This document shows positions 29,927 through 41,290 of a stretch of DNA of 64,000 nt, piece by piece. The notes beneath the pieces were generated by a model. It was not told the DNA's origin and made no database searches. It was given only the letters and a program-made list of their open reading frames with translations. Both the position numbers and the translations under genes were made by a program. The stretch is from Sphaerolaimus hirsutus. Taxonomy: Eukaryota > Nematoda > Chromadorea > Monhysterida > Sphaerolaimidae. The stretch is from NCBI GenBank assembly GCA_964036195.1, contig OZ038459.1:21635206-21699205 (forward strand), read 5' to 3'. Positions within the stretch are counted from its first letter, which is position 1; every line of letters starts with the position of its first letter.

Positions 29927-31354
29927 ATGTCACACTCTAGTGACATGTCGATTGAAGATTTTCCGCTGCGTCACACGCGCGCCCACCCTATCAACGTATT
30001 GCCTGTTGGTCACCCTGAACAAGTGCGTCAGCACCAGGATCAACAGCTTTATGATGCTAATGGTGGTGTGCGTCGACATTTTCCTGTAGCGCATTCTACT
30101 TTGTCGGCTACGGAAGAATTGGGGCCACAATTGATGCGCCCACGCACTTTTCGCAATTCTAATTTGAATTCTAATGCTACATTGTCAATGTCTAGTACTC
30201 AGCAGGGTTCGGTAGTCGCGCAGCAGTCATTCACAGATACTTTGATGGCTTTGTCACATTTTAAACGAGATCGGAATGCTCATACAACTCATTTTTTGCG
30301 CATGCTGCAGTTACCGGGAGTACCGATTGAGGTATCATATTTATTGAACTCTATTACATTGCCGCAATATTTGCAGGAAGTGCCAGTAACGCCAGAACTT
30401 TTCCGGCGCCAATATGCTAGCGTGGAATTCAATCACACACAGGCAACATCTTTGCACACGCCTAACACAGCTATCAGTGACATGAACGAAAATGAATTAG
30501 CAAATGCTTTTGACCAATTGCAGGCTCGTTTGACAGCTTTGAAAGGTTTGAAATTGGCACCTGGCCACGCGGGGGACAACGTCGCGTGCGCGGAAGTCAT
30601 GACGGCGTGCAAACTGTAGAACAAGGTAAAAACACCACCACCAAGGAATACACCTGTGGTAGCAGCATTGATGGTAAGCCCCTCGGAAATGCCAGACCCA
30701 TGGGTAGATTTGTCCAAATTGTCGGCCGAGGTAAAAAAAACACCAAAAGCGGAATTGTTAAATTATTGGATGTTGGCTAAGCCACATATAATGGACAAAA
30801 TTCCGGTTTTTGCAAATAAACCAGATTTGCAAACATTTCCTGAGTGGAAGCGCTCAGCGCAAATGGCGTCATTGTCCGTGGCTGACCCAACCTTGCTGCC
30901 GCAATTTTGGGTAGAAGTATTCACTACAAAATTGGCAGGTGATGCTTACAGAGTTTTGACAACGTTATTTCAACCGGAGAATTTGTTGGACTACAATACG
31001 ATTTTGAATGAATTGTCTAGCATTTTTAAGGATGAGAAAAAGCTTTACACTTTTGTTGAATGGGAATCAGCGGCCATGTTGCGCAACGAAACGTTTTTGC
31101 AGTTTTATTTGCGCTTGCTATCTAAATTGCCGCGGGATTTGCGCGAATCACTGGGGTATGATAAAAATTTAATTGAAAAACTGGTGGCTGCAAAAATTTG
31201 GAACAAATTTGACGACACACGTTATGACAAATTTGTGGTGGCTAACTTCCGCAATTTAGCCAAATTGCAAACATTACCATTGCTACAGGTGGTGCAGAAA
31301 ATGGAGGAATATTTCATGAATGTTAAAAAACCAATGACTACTATGCCATTGTGA
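29927..31354 (+). pseudogene. gag: Gypsy 2 gag, interrupted by an in-frame stop
   Basis: The frame begins near the first ATG after the LTR (29927; frame open from 29726) and reads through 30616 to TAG (30617-30619), then continues in the same frame to TGA at 31352-31354. The second half is typical gypsy capsid: FPEWKRSAQMASLS, FTTKLAGDAYRVLTTLF and RNETFLQFYLRLLSKLPRDL near 30835-31140. The first half is Asn/Gln-rich and matrix-like. The stop separates the two halves, so no full-length Gag can be made. Confidence 0.85.
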
Positions 31355-32779
31355 AATCAAGCTACAGTGCAACGCAATTCCAATGTCAATACCCCGCGCT
31401 TTCCAGCGACGCAGCGATTTTCTATGAATTGATTTATGTCAGAAAATGCACAGAATCCATGGTGCTCACGGCCAAATTATTCAGGGCACAGGGCGAGTGA
31501 ATGTAGGATAACATTGTGGGAACAGCAGCAAGTAACTATAGACCCCAAATTGACAGCCCCAAAGTCCAACGGTTATGGACAGGTACGGTGCTATGGACCA
31601 TCTAACACATCCAACGCAGCTTCACCTAAGCCAATGGTACAAGCTAAATTTGCTATGCATTCGAATGACGTCGCTGAGGATGTCAACAACGAAGACCTGA
31701 CTGAAAATGACACGCCGGCAGACCCGCTAGACATCTATTGTATGGAATTTCGACATCGCCTGGCTGCGACATTTAATGACGACCTGGGTCAGTTGGAAAA
31801 ATGGCAAGGCAATTTTTGGACACATTTACATCAATTTTATCCATTCCAGAGCTCGGAGAGCAACGTGCCAACCAATTCTTTGATGCAATCTTTCCAACCA
31901 CCACCCTTGATGTTTCAGGAAGCACCAGTGACAATGTTACCGACATTTTTGAATAAAGATTTTGGACATGAAACACAGTGTGATGACAATTTAATGTTTA
32001 CTAGTGAACATAATGAAATAATGAATCGCGATCAATCAAATACACATGCTTATCATGTAGATTTCAACGAACATGCACTAGCACAAACTTGTGTGGGAGA
32101 CCGTCAAAATTTGTGTATACGTATTCAACAATCTAATGGGCCACAAATCTTTGCAGAGGTGGATATTGAGGGCATCCCATGCAAAGCCCTTTTGGACACA
32201 GGATGCACACGCACAATACTGCCAATTGCCATTTTGCAAGATTTAGCCAAAAAATCAGGTTTAGACATGGATAAAAATTTGCGTCCGACAAAAATAGAAG
32301 TCCACATGCTAAATGGGAAAACTAGAAAAGGCTCCATGTTTGAAATACCACTTTATTTTCACCACATTTCACCGATTGACAAGGTACTACGCAAAGTGCT
32401 GGTTGTGTGTTTAGTAAACATGGATTCATCAGCAATGAATGATATTTTGATCGGCACAGATGTTATGGACTTTTTGAAACTGTCTTGGGTCATTCCGTTA
32501 GCATTGGAAAAATTAACAGATATCAAACCAGTTGATGTTGCTAAAGTACAAACACAATTTGAAGAATTGCAATCACATTTCAATCATACTTTGTCAGATA
32601 TTGTGCGGGCTAAAAAAGACATTTATTTGCCAGCAAATGGCCTTGTGCAGTTACCAATTGTGAAACCCACGAGACCACCTGGCATTGCAAAATCTGCATG
32701 GAAAAATACTTTTTTGCTATATTCCAACACAGATATTCCGGCTAACAGTGGGGGGGAAAAATCAGGTAGAAATGTATAA
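31355..32779 (+). pseudogene. Gypsy 2 nucleocapsid and protease
   Basis: Same frame as gag, with another TGA at 31430-31432 followed by an ATG at 31436. A zinc-knuckle relic CSRPNYSGHRASEC lacks the second Cys of the CCHC pattern. A long Asn/Asp-rich linker leads to the protease: LLDTGCTRTILP near 32190 is the active site and ILIGTDVMDFLKL near 32445 the C-terminal box. The frame ends at TAA (32777-32779) just after the G7A5 run, where pol takes over in another frame. Confidence 0.88.
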
Positions 32780-33284
32780 CACCACAGTTCATTTGCATGA
32801 CACACATCGCTGCTACTTGACGTTGTTTAATCCAACACCCACACCAATTAACATTCAGAAAGGTGACGCGGTAGCAACAGTAGTGGCAATGCCAAATTCT
32901 CATTTATTTGCGCCAGGTGATAACTTTGCACGAGTATTCTCTGAAGAAGAAGTATGTGCCGCGTTTGCATTAGTGAAAGAGAAGGTGTCGCCGCGATGCG
33001 CTGGGGCAGTGCAAATGCCACAACTGCCACATGATGAATACGCAAATAAGCCATGTGTTCCCAAGGTTTTGACTACAGAGGAACGAGTGAAGTTCATTTT
33101 GGAGAATTTGCCTACCACTAATAGAATTGCGCTGACTAGCAAACAACAAAACTCATTTGAAAATTTGATTGCCGAATTCCACGACATTTTCTCATGTCAC
33201 GAATATGATGTGGGGTGTACGCCGCTGATTTCTCACGCCATTTTGACTGATCCCAATCACCCGCCAATTAAGCAAGCCGCATGA
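32685..33284 (+). pseudogene. Gypsy 2 protease-RT linker, ends at in-frame TGA
   Basis: Frame 0. After the shift the frame encodes the spacer that precedes RT (YLTLFNPTPTPINIQKGDAV) and the start of the RT thumb-side extension (DEYANKPCVPKVLTTEERVK and FHDIFSCHEYDVG). TGA at 33282-33284 interrupts it; the same frame resumes at once into the RT. The first codons (32685-32750) are out-of-frame noise. Confidence 0.8.
32750..32761 (+). other. Frameshift at a G7A5 run between protease and RT frames
   Basis: Upstream codons are in frame 2 and downstream codons in frame 0, a +1 change at or near GGGGGGGAAAAA. The zero-frame codon boundaries do not fit the X-XXY-YYZ pattern for -1 slippage, so a homopolymer indel is more likely than programmed recoding. 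Confidence 0.65.
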
Positions 33285-35567
33285 TATGAACCTCCAATTA
33301 AAAGAGACTTCATTCATAAGACAATTGCATCGATGTTGCACGAGGGCATAATTGAACATTCTGACGGACCTTGGGCGTCACCCATTTCTATTGCCCCAAA
33401 AGGCACAAATGATTACAGATTTTGCGTGGATTTTAAAATGGTTAATTTGATAACCAAAATTGACAGTTACCCACTGCCGAGGATCGAGGAAATACTAGCT
33501 GAATTTGCTGGCCGTAAAATATTTACAGCAATTGACATTTGTCACAGCTACTACAATGTCCCTTTAGCCGACGAGGATTCCCGGGAAAAAACGTCATTTG
33601 TGTGTAGTCTAGGACAGTACAGATATACAAGAATGCCATTTGGATCATGCAATAGTGGAGCGACTTTCCAGAGGCTCATGAGTATAATGCTCATGAATTT
33701 AAACGAAGATTTGACACGCGCATGGATACGCGCTTACATTGACGATGTTCTGTGCTGCAGTGATGATGTGGAACAACATTTGTTGCATTTGCGTAGAATG
33801 TTTACACGCCTGCGCTGGGCTAATTTGCGCATGCAACCCAAGAAATGTCACATTTTTACCTCTGAACTCAAATATCTGGGCCACCATATAAGTGCGAATG
33901 GCATTTCACCTACACCTTCACGCATAGCCGCTATGACCGATTTACCTAAAATGCACACTAAACAGGACTTACGGCGCTTTCTTGGAAAATGTGTATACTA
34001 CAGTCACTTCATTCCAAATTTATCTCGCTTGGCGGCGCCACTGTACACGGTACTCAAAGGCAAAGTACCCAAACATGGTACCACGCCATTTGAATGGACA
34101 GAAGACATGTCGGATGCATGGGGCAGCTTGAAATATTGTCTATCGACACCACCAGTTCTTATTCATCCTGTACGGGATGGGCGGCCCTACTATTTGGAAA
34201 CAGATGCAAGTTCGCAGGGATTGGGAGCAGTTCTATCTCCATATGCTGATGACGGTAAATTGCACCCTATATCCTACATTTTGAAGCGACTCTCCCATCC
34301 TCATACTAAGTTTTCTGCAGCTGAGCTAGAAAGTTTATGTATTGCATGGGCAATTTGTAGGTTGGCAGATTTCATTGAAGGGCAACGTTTGACTGTGATT
34401 ACAGACAATTTGGGGATACAACAGGTGTTGAAAAGCAAGGCACACAGTAAATTAGAATGTTGGGCAATATATATTCAGAGTCACGTGACAGAGTTCCGCC
34501 ACAGGGCAGGTGAGCTGAATATAGTAGCAGATTCGCTATCAAGAAATCCAATTGAGCAACAGGAATTTGGCAGTGCTGAATTGGACATGCCCACAAGTCT
34601 CATTAGGAGCATGGCAGCAAGGATGCAACCAACAGGCATCCATTTAAAGTCTGATTGCGCTTTGTCTAAGGATGTTTCTATTCAACCTGAAATTGATTGG
34701 TGTAAACTACAGAACACCGATCCTGAGCTGTTGTCAGTGATATCTCAATTGTCGTGCGACTCACACAGTGTTCCAGGGGCAGTTATGATTGATGATATTC
34801 TCTATTATCAGACAACTACAAATTCAAAACATTATGCAATATGGCCGCCAAGGAGTTGGCAAAAGGCATGTTTGGCGCAAGCACACATGGGGGTGTATGC
34901 GTCACATGGAGGCCACCGAAGGACGCTTGACTTGTTGTGCCAGTATTTTTCATGGCCAACTCTTAAAGATGACGTAGCGCAATTTTGCATGGCATGCACA
35001 CGCTGTCTGCAGTTTAAGTGTCATGCATTGCACGTTGGACCAATTGGCAATGTGCCCACACTGAAACAGCCATTTGAGGTGCTGCACATTGATACAATGC
35101 AGTTAGAACATGACAACTCAAACTCTAAGGTGGTAGTGACAGTGGACGCATTGACTAGATATGTGGTTGCTTTTCCAGTACCTTCATTACGAGCTGAAAC
35201 TGTGGCGCGGCTTATATTGAAAAATGTATTTATGATTTATGGGGCGCCACGTTTGATTGTGACTGACCAGGGGACAGAATATGTAAATTCATCATTTCAA
35301 TCGTTGTGTCAAAAATTTGGCACCTCGCATTCACCGACAATGTCACATAACCCTTCGGCTAACGGTTTGGTTGAGGGGGTGAACGGCCGGTTGAGGGAGC
35401 TCTATGCACTGACTAAAAATGAAAACCCGACATGTCCATGGAAAGATTTGTTGCCATTAGTAGTTCTAAAACACAATATGGCTTACAATAAAAATACAGC
35501 TTGTTGCCCATTTTATTTGGTCTACGGTTTTTTGCCACACTGGAATTTTTTTTTTGTGGCTGCGTGA
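33285..35567 (+). CDS. pol: Gypsy 2 reverse transcriptase, RNase H, integrase
   Basis: The 744-codon frame starts at ATG 33333 but is open from 33285. RT: GPWASPISIAPK, IFTAIDICHSYYNV, RYTRMPFGSCNSGATFQR and the catalytic box YIDD (RAYIDDVLCC) near residue 140. RNase H: ETDASSQGLGAV, AELESLCIAWA, VITDNLGIQQ and SLSRNPIE near residues 290-410. Integrase: zinc finger HMGVYASHGGH...CMACTRC near 515-560, then D in LHIDTMQ, D in IVTDQGTEY and E in NGLVEGVNG. It ends at TGA 35565-35567 and continues in frame in the next piece. Confidence 0.92.
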   Translation, partial: YEPPIKRDFIHKTIASMLHEGIIEHSDGPWASPISIAPKGTNDYRFCVDFKMVNLITKIDSYPLPRIEEILAEFAGRKIFTAIDICHSYYNVPLADEDSREKTSFVCSLGQYRYTRMPFGSCNSGATFQRLMSIMLMNLNEDLTRAWIRAYIDDVLCCSDDVEQHLLHLRRMFTRLRWANLRMQPKKCHIFTSELKYLGHHISANGISPTPSRIAAMTDLPKMHTKQDLRRFLGKCVYYSHFIPNLSRLAAPLYTVLKGKVPKHGTTPFEWTEDMSDAWGSLKYCLSTPPVLIHPVRDGRPYYLETDASSQGLGAVLSPYADDGKLHPISYILKRLSHPHTKFSAAELESLCIAWAICRLADFIEGQRLTVITDNLGIQQVLKSKAHSKLECWAIYIQSHVTEFRHRAGELNIVADSLSRNPIEQQEFGSAELDMPTSLIRSMAARMQPTGIHLKSDCALSKDVSIQPEIDWCKLQNTDPELLSVISQLSCDSHSVPGAVMIDDILYYQTTTNSKHYAIWPPRSWQKACLAQAHMGVYASHGGHRRTLDLLCQYFSWPTLKDDVAQFCMACTRCLQFKCHALHVGPIGNVPTLKQPFEVLHIDTMQLEHDNSNSKVVVTVDALTRYVVAFPVPSLRAETVARLILKNVFMIYGAPRLIVTDQGTEYVNSSFQSLCQKFGTSHSPTMSHNPSANGLVEGVNGRLRELYALTKNENPTCPWKDLLPLVVLKHNMAYNKNTACCPFYLVYGFLPHWNFFFVAA

Positions 35568-35843
35568 ACATTTGATCCCAATGTGGCACGCATGGTGGCA
35601 CATACACACAGCGAACGCAATAAAGCAACATTCAAGCGACATTTTGACAAAAATTCCACAGCACAATTTGAGGTTGGAGATAAGGTGATGGTAAAAAATT
35701 TCACGCAGGACAGCACGTTGCCTAAATTTGCTGGGCCATATTTAGTCACTGATGTCAACGGTCCTACAGTTATTATTACAGTTGACGGACAATTGCACAA
35801 GGTGCCACACCATTATTGTTGGCAGATTAATGCATCTGTCTAA
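35568..35843 (+). CDS. pol: Gypsy 2 integrase C-terminal domain (after in-frame TGA)
   Basis: Same frame as the main pol piece. The VGDKVMVKNF and FAGPYLVTDVNGPTVIITV segments form the SH3-like C-terminal domain of gypsy integrases. No chromodomain follows; the frame ends at TAA (35841-35843). The first ATG is at 35583. Confidence 0.85.
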   Translation, partial: TFDPNVARMVAHTHSERNKATFKRHFDKNSTAQFEVGDKVMVKNFTQDSTLPKFAGPYLVTDVNGPTVIITVDGQLHKVPHHYCWQINASV

Positions 35844-36018
35844 GTTGTTTATTTACACTAATAAAGTGGGAAAGTTATCAATGTAAATATCTACTAGTAT
35901 TTATGCCACATGACTGGTCTGTAAAAGCGCGTTACTTTTCTTTCCTAATTAAAAGTATGTAAATGTCCGAAATGCAATAAAAATTCGAGTCACAAAAAAC
36001 CACACGTTAACAAATCAA

Positions 36019-37410
36019 TTGAACGTCATGTCAGCAGTATACAAATTGTTTTTTCTGATGACGTTGGTGGTTAGCAGTGCAACTATTAAGGATCGAGACA
36101 CAGAAAGGCAAGTGACAAAAATAATTACCTATTTCATTAAAAAGTCATTCTTTGATATTTATTCAGCTGCCGAATGTTATCTTGCTAAAAATCAATCTAA
36201 AGTTGTGTAAGATCTAATGTGACAGTCAATTTCGGTAATAATTTCAATAATCATTCCAACTTTCTAAATTCACAATGCACATTGTCGGTATTCACCATTT
36301 CACATTTTGCCAACACATTTGTGTACACAATTCACATTTTACCACGTTAAAGGGAACGTCTCACGATCGTTTTGTCAACAGACACCACTGAAGCGCAAAT
36401 TCATGATGAGGAAAACGATGCTGAAATGCCAGTGGACGATACTGACACGAGTCCTGACAACCTGCTGCCGGAGGATGATCCAGAACAACCGGGGCCATCT
36501 ACAGGGGCGGACAGTGGACTTTGGACAAAGTACACAAAACTGAAGGAAGCCTTTGATAAGATGAGCCAGGTCATTTTGGGATACTGGTTTGGTATTTGGA
36601 AGGATGCAGTGGTGGATAAACTAGTCTATTGTTAAAAATCAGGATTTGAAATCTCTGTCAACGCGTTTTACCGCTACACACACCGAGTTTGATGCGCCGC
36701 GTGAGGAAGCAGATTTGCAGCAACGCACCATTGTTGGATTTAAAGTCTGACTTTTGTTATTAAGTTATTTTGAGACGTCACAATGGTGCAATTTCATTTG
36801 GAGGTTGAATGTGATAATTATCACACTTCACTCTAGGAGAGTTACGCTTTCCGTGACAAGCAAGCGGAAGCTATAAACCGGCTTGTGCGTGAACGTGACG
36901 AGGCTAGAGCTCAACACAACGTGCCACAAACCAATGCATCCACTCAGACAGAAATGTCATTGTTTTCGTTGGTTAGAAATACATTATATTTTGCTGCTAT
37001 TAGCCATTTTGCTTTATCTATCGCGTTAGAATGCTATTTCATCGCTTTTATTTTCAAAGTGGGCTCCCGTTGACCTTGACACACGCACAACGTTTTATCG
37101 CCGGCGTGAGTACGCCCCAGACGTTGACAATCCACGTACAATGACACCAAGTCCGTTGGAAATCAGGCGTCACAATGCCCATTTGAATGACATGGCAGCT
37201 ACAGCCGCAGCTGCAAACTTAGCGCACACGCGTGCACAAGATGATCAGTTACCTGAATTAGCACGCCACTGTAATGCCGCACCTCAGCGCCACCCAAACC
37301 GCCCACCACAACATCAGGTTTTTTGGAATACCGCAGCCAGACTTAGCCGGACCCGGACACACCACGGTTCTTCAAGCCGCCGTTCACGCTCACCATGTTC
37401 TTGTCATTAG
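36019..37410 (+). pseudogene. Gypsy 2 third ORF region (signal/TM and coiled-coil protein), broken
   Basis: Four short frames in two phases appear to be pieces of one product downstream of pol, the position of env. In order: a signal-peptide-like start (LFFLMTLVVSSATI) at 36019-36210; an acidic Asp/Glu/Pro-rich piece at 36372-36635 ending in hydrophobic sequence; a charged coiled-coil-like piece (AEAINRLVRERDEARAQ) from about 36840 leading to a hydrophobic span (TLYFAAISHFALSIALECYF) at 36960-37073; and a His/Arg/Ser-rich tail at about 37055-37410. A YAG-like site at 36837 could be a splice acceptor. The env role is inferred from position and topology only. A purine tract follows at 37412-37432. 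Confidence 0.5.
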
Positions 37411-37484
37411 CGTGGGGGGAGAAAAAAAGGGGTGATTGTGTGTGAAAGTCTGTTTGATTTTTTGAGTGGTTTGGAGAGGGATAA

Positions 37485-37621
37485 TGTGAGATCTTGTGAA
37501 ATGCACGTGTTTGGATGATCTTTGTGAATGGTATTTAATGCGGCCACTTGGGCCATTTCGGGAGTTGCTGTGTTGACAATAAACTTTACCAAGGAGCTCC
37601 CACGTATGCGGTATTCTATCA
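37485..37621 (+). repeat. Gypsy 2 3' LTR
   Basis: Same length as the 5' LTR, three differences. It is preceded by a short purine tract (GGAGAGGGATAA) and followed by the target copy CACC. Confidence 0.92.
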
Positions 37622-37787
37622 CACCCTGTATTTCTAAGAAATGTTTTCACACTGCAATACTGTCAATGGTGTTTCTTCAGTCAATAATCGCTTGTGCATG
37701 GGAAATTTAGTGGTATCTTGTTTTTGAAAAAAATTGGTATGGTCCAGTGACATTACACCTTACAACGAAATCTACCATATCCCATCT

Positions 37788-37939
37788 GAATAAAAGAACA
37801 AACATAAAAATTTTTCATCATATTTATGAAATTGCTTTGATAAAGATAATGTTTAAAAAATTATGTTTGTTCTTTTATTCAGGAATCTTTATAGGCATAC
37901 TGTGGGTGACAGTCACCCACAGTATGCCTATAAAGATTC
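37788..37939. repeat. Two abutting perfect palindromes
   Basis: CTGAATAAAAGAACAAACAT (37788-37807) is repeated exactly inverted at 37863-37882. Directly next to it, a 28-bp arm starting GAATCTTTATAGGCATAC (37883-37910) is repeated exactly inverted at 37912-37939 with a single-base spacer. The second is an almost spacer-free cruciform-forming palindrome. No element ends or target duplication recognised. Confidence 0.85.
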
Positions 37940-38237
37940 ATTATACAATTTTTTTGAATATGTACATAAAAACATTTATAGTCAATACCAAACCAGAATA
38001 CACAGTGAATGGCTTCACTCAATACCAAAGCAAGGTTTAGATGACTATTTAGGTTGTGAAATACAACTCTGAATGCATCCAGATTCAGTTTGAACCTTTC
38101 CACATGTTGAGACTGTGGCTTCAAAATATTGAAAAATTCTCTAATGTACAGGATACCACTACCTGATCTACGTCTTCAAATGTAATCCAATATTTGTTTT
38201 CTACTCCTTGCATTGCTAGAACCTGTTGTGTCATCAT

Positions 38238-39169
38238 TAGTGATGTAAAGGCACCGGGGCACCGGTGCCCCGGTGCTGGGCACCGAAGGGCACCAGCACC
38301 GGTGCTGGTGCGGTGCCATTGCAATCTTCAGGGGTGCCATGCCGGTGCCGGTGCCATTTTTTTCAGAATAGCACCGGTGCCGGTGCGGTGCGGTGCCATC
38401 TTTTTGCCGGTGCCAAAGGTGCTAGCACCAGGGCCAATATAAAAGGCACCGGGAAAGGCACCGGCCAAGGCTTCATGTGCTGTGCAATTTTGTCCAAAGT
38501 ATGTGCTTATTCATATTTCAAAAAACAGCGATATATTTACCCAACCGTTTTTGCCTATTTTGTAAACCTCCCATCAAATAAATATACCTACTGTGAAATC
38601 CATTATACCCGATACGTGATCTGATGAGCAAATCGAAAATTTTGTTGAATTTTAAATCATTTTTATGTTTTATATTTATCTTACTTGTATGTTCAAAATT
38701 TGTTGTCAGTTAATGACAGAGACAGTTCCATTCTCTGTACAGCAATGACTCCGATCAGTAGACAATAGTGGCTATGGACATTGCAGTGAATTAAATATTT
38801 TATCTTTCATTTGATATCATTGTAATTGCTTCATAAAAGTGATTGCCACATCATTCTGATCATTTTAAGTGCTCAACCATAAAAATCGGTTGAAAATTCA
38901 TGGAAACATGCACTTCCAAAGGTGAGACCACTGAGAAACTGCCTGATATTCATATCAGAAATTCCAGCCCGGTGCGGTGCCTTTCGGTGCTAGCACCGGC
39001 AACCCGCCGGTGCCCTTTGGTGCCGGTGCCATTTTTTCCAAAATGCACCGGTGTCGGTGCGGTGCCATTTTCTGGCCGGTGCCCCAGGGTGCCAGGTGCC
39101 CTTTTCATGCGTTGGCAAAGGTGCCAGTGCGGTGCGGTGCCATTTTTCCCGGTGCCTTTAACATCACTA
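38238..39169. mobile_element. hAT-type MITE, TAGTGATG ends, CACCGGTGCC words
   Basis: Ends TAGTGATGTAAAGGCACCGG and the inverse of TAGTGATGTTAAAGGCACCG; perfect 8-bp duplication GTCATCAT at 38230-38237 and 39170-39177. Dense arrays of CACCGGTGCC / GGTGCCGGTGC words occupy about 38250-38470 and 38970-39160, around a 500-bp AT-rich core without coding capacity. Frames inside the arrays are artefacts. Confidence 0.92.
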
Positions 39170-39714
39170 GTCATCATCCATTGTTAGTAGAAACAATGAC
39201 AAATGTTTCTCCTGCTGTTCAGGCTGTCATAAAAGGCAAGAGGCAATATATTACAAAGGTTAATATTACTACTTTCCCTCATTGCAAAAAAACTATACAT
39301 GCTTTACACAGGGAAAAGTGATTTTCTGACAGCTCTCTGACAGTTTGCTTGACAACCATTAAAATATGTGGTAGCTCGCAGACAAAAATTTTCAACTTAC
39401 TGACAGCTTGCTGACAACTAAATTGCTGCATTCTGCAGCTTGCTGACAATTGGCTGACAAAATGCACAACATTAGGTTATTTATTTGACCCAAAGTAAGT
39501 AAGCTCAACAGGGATGTACACAGGATTTTTGAGTGGGGGGGGGGGGCGGATTGTATACGGAGCCCGGCAAACGGGGGGGGGCGGTGCCCCCCCCCCCCTC
39601 AATTTTGGCCCTATAGTAAAGAAATGGAGCCATGGCGCTGGCGCCATTTGTAGGCGCCAACGCCATGGCAGTATTGGCGCTGGCATTGGCGCCAAAGTCT
39701 ACTACCGTATTTCC

Positions 39715-39963
39715 TCGAAATACCCCCCCCCTCGAAATACCCCCCCTCAAAATGGGCACTATGTATTTGTGGTCCGGGAAATGCATAACAGACGTTATAA
39801 ACACTTACTGCGTTACGTTAGAACATCGTTTATACCATCTACATCCTTATATAAGGCTGTAAAAACTTATAAATGATGGTTATTGCTGCATTTTTCGCGT
39901 TTTTCTCCCAAAATTTTCACTCTGAAAAAATAAACCCCCTGGGGGTATTTCGAGGATATACGG
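39715..39963. mobile_element. Short TA-flanked MITE, subfamily CCGTATTTCCTCGAAATAC
   Basis: Begins CCGTATTTCCTCGAAATACC after TA (39713-39714) and ends TTTCGAGGATATACGG before TA (39964-39965). At 249 bp it matches the outer copy of the nested pair at 50606-51318 almost throughout, including TTGTGGTCCGGGAAATGCA. Confidence 0.85.
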
Positions 39964-39965
39964 TA

Positions 39966-41020
39966 TATAGGTAAAGTCGGCAGACGTATCGCCCTACAAA
40001 CATTTGCGTCAATCTCTCCAGTGGAGAGTGCATGACAGCATTAGGTATTGTGACGCAATATTGAACGATTGGAATAGATCGGGTCACATATGAAAACTTG
40101 GCCTTTATCCCAGTTACCAGTCGCGTATTATAAAATGAGAGTGAAAACTGAAAGTTAGCTAAAAATCGTTAAAATTTGCTTCGCTTTCCCAATTTCCACC
40201 TTCATAATCGCTATTTTTGTTTATATCCATGGTTATATAGCTATTGTGAGCCTATTGTTTTCATATTAATAGCGGATTTCGAAATTTTGGCCGGCTGCCA
40301 AGTTCTCTTCTGTTGGAACGGAGCCAACGAATGAAAAATGAAATAAAAACAAAAGCGGTAGTTTGAACGGTAATACGGTAGTTTGAACGGTCAAATTCTT
40401 TATGAGCAACGTTTAAAATGTAGATAACTAGGGTGTGGCACGCACGGATGCAGCGAAACGTCCATTTTTATTTTAATATGATTTTCTTTTTCAATTTCTA
40501 GCATCCGCGTGGGACACAAGTTTCGTTGTTCTCTCTATTCACGAGCAAATTCTAACTCTCCGATTTTGTAGGGTGAAATGTCCGCTAACTTTATCTTTAT
40601 GTACCTATATTTCGTACTAGAATCATGTTGGGTACCTTTCTAATGTTGGTAGATTCCGGAAAAATACATAGTACTCATTGGGCGGGTATTTGCGCGCTTG
40701 CACTTTAGAAAAGCAAAAAAATTTTAGAAGTACTTACAAAATCGCTTTAGAAAAGTGCCACTTCTGGCAAGTTTTTATGTCCAGCCCGGGAACAGGGGGG
40801 GGGGGCGGCCGCCCTCCCTGCCCCCCCCTGCGTACGTCCTTGAAGCTCAACATAGCTTGCATATGTGCATATTATTGCAAGTCAATACGATGATAAAAGC
40901 AAGATGAAAAAAAGTTAGTAAAAAAACCACAAATTTGTTCTTCTGGTTGCATTTCAGTGCAGGAAGTGTGGATTGTCTGTGGTGTCTGTGTAGAAGTGTG
41001 GCTTCTGATTGTCTGATTTG
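39966..41020. other. AT-rich stretch without recognised genes
   Basis: No exon or defined element. A GC-rich island at 40785-40835 (CCCGGGAACAGGGG followed by GGCGGCCGCC and a C-run) is a local palindrome-like block. Confidence 0.4.
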
Positions 41021-41290
41021 TTCATACATTGACACTTTTACACTGTTGCTGCACACATTTACCTATCTGTTTACTTTGGGCCAAAAATGAATTGCACCTG
41101 CCTAAATGTATCCTGCAATGCAAGCATTTCAGCCAGTATTCTGACAGCTCGCTGACAGCAACGCTGCTGCTTTTAAAATGCACCTGCAGCTCGCTGACAT
41201 ACGCTGACAGTTCGCTGACAACCGTAAACAAATGTATGTCAGCAAACTGTCAGCTAGCGGTCAGAAAATCACTTTTCCCTGTGTTATAAC

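Larger units (their letters stand above)
29683..37621 (+). mobile_element. Ty3/gypsy retrotransposon 2, complete but decayed (7.9 kb)
   Basis: 137-bp LTRs (29683-29819 and 37485-37621) flank gag, protease, RT-RNase H, integrase and a third ORF region, all on the plus strand. The 4-bp target duplication CACC is at 29679-29682 and 37622-37625. The LTRs differ at three positions (about 2%). In-frame stops lie at 30617 (TAG), 31352, 31430, 33282 and 35565 (all TGA), and a frameshift at the G7A5 run 32750-32761. Four of the five stops are TGA, as expected for CGA codons decaying at methylated CpG. Confidence 0.95.
39309..41281. mobile_element. Candidate composite hAT-like element, CAGGGAAAAGTGA ends, GCTGACA words
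   Basis: CAGGGAAAAGTGATTTTCTG at 39309 is mirrored exactly at the right end (41281). Both ends carry arrays of GCTGACAG(T/C)TTGCTGACA words (39325-39470 and 41130-41265). The flanking octamers (GCTTTACA and TGTTATAA) do not match, so the halves may come from two insertions. The interior contains a TA-flanked MITE (39715-39963), G/C-run blocks at 39535-39600 and 40795-40830, a GCGCCATGGCGC block at 39634-39705, and AT-rich sequence with no exon. Confidence 0.55.

Noticed and set aside
32750..32761. Programmed -1 frameshift signal in gypsy 2
   Set aside because: Codon phase does not fit a slippery heptamer and the change is +1; a homopolymer indel in a decayed copy is simpler.
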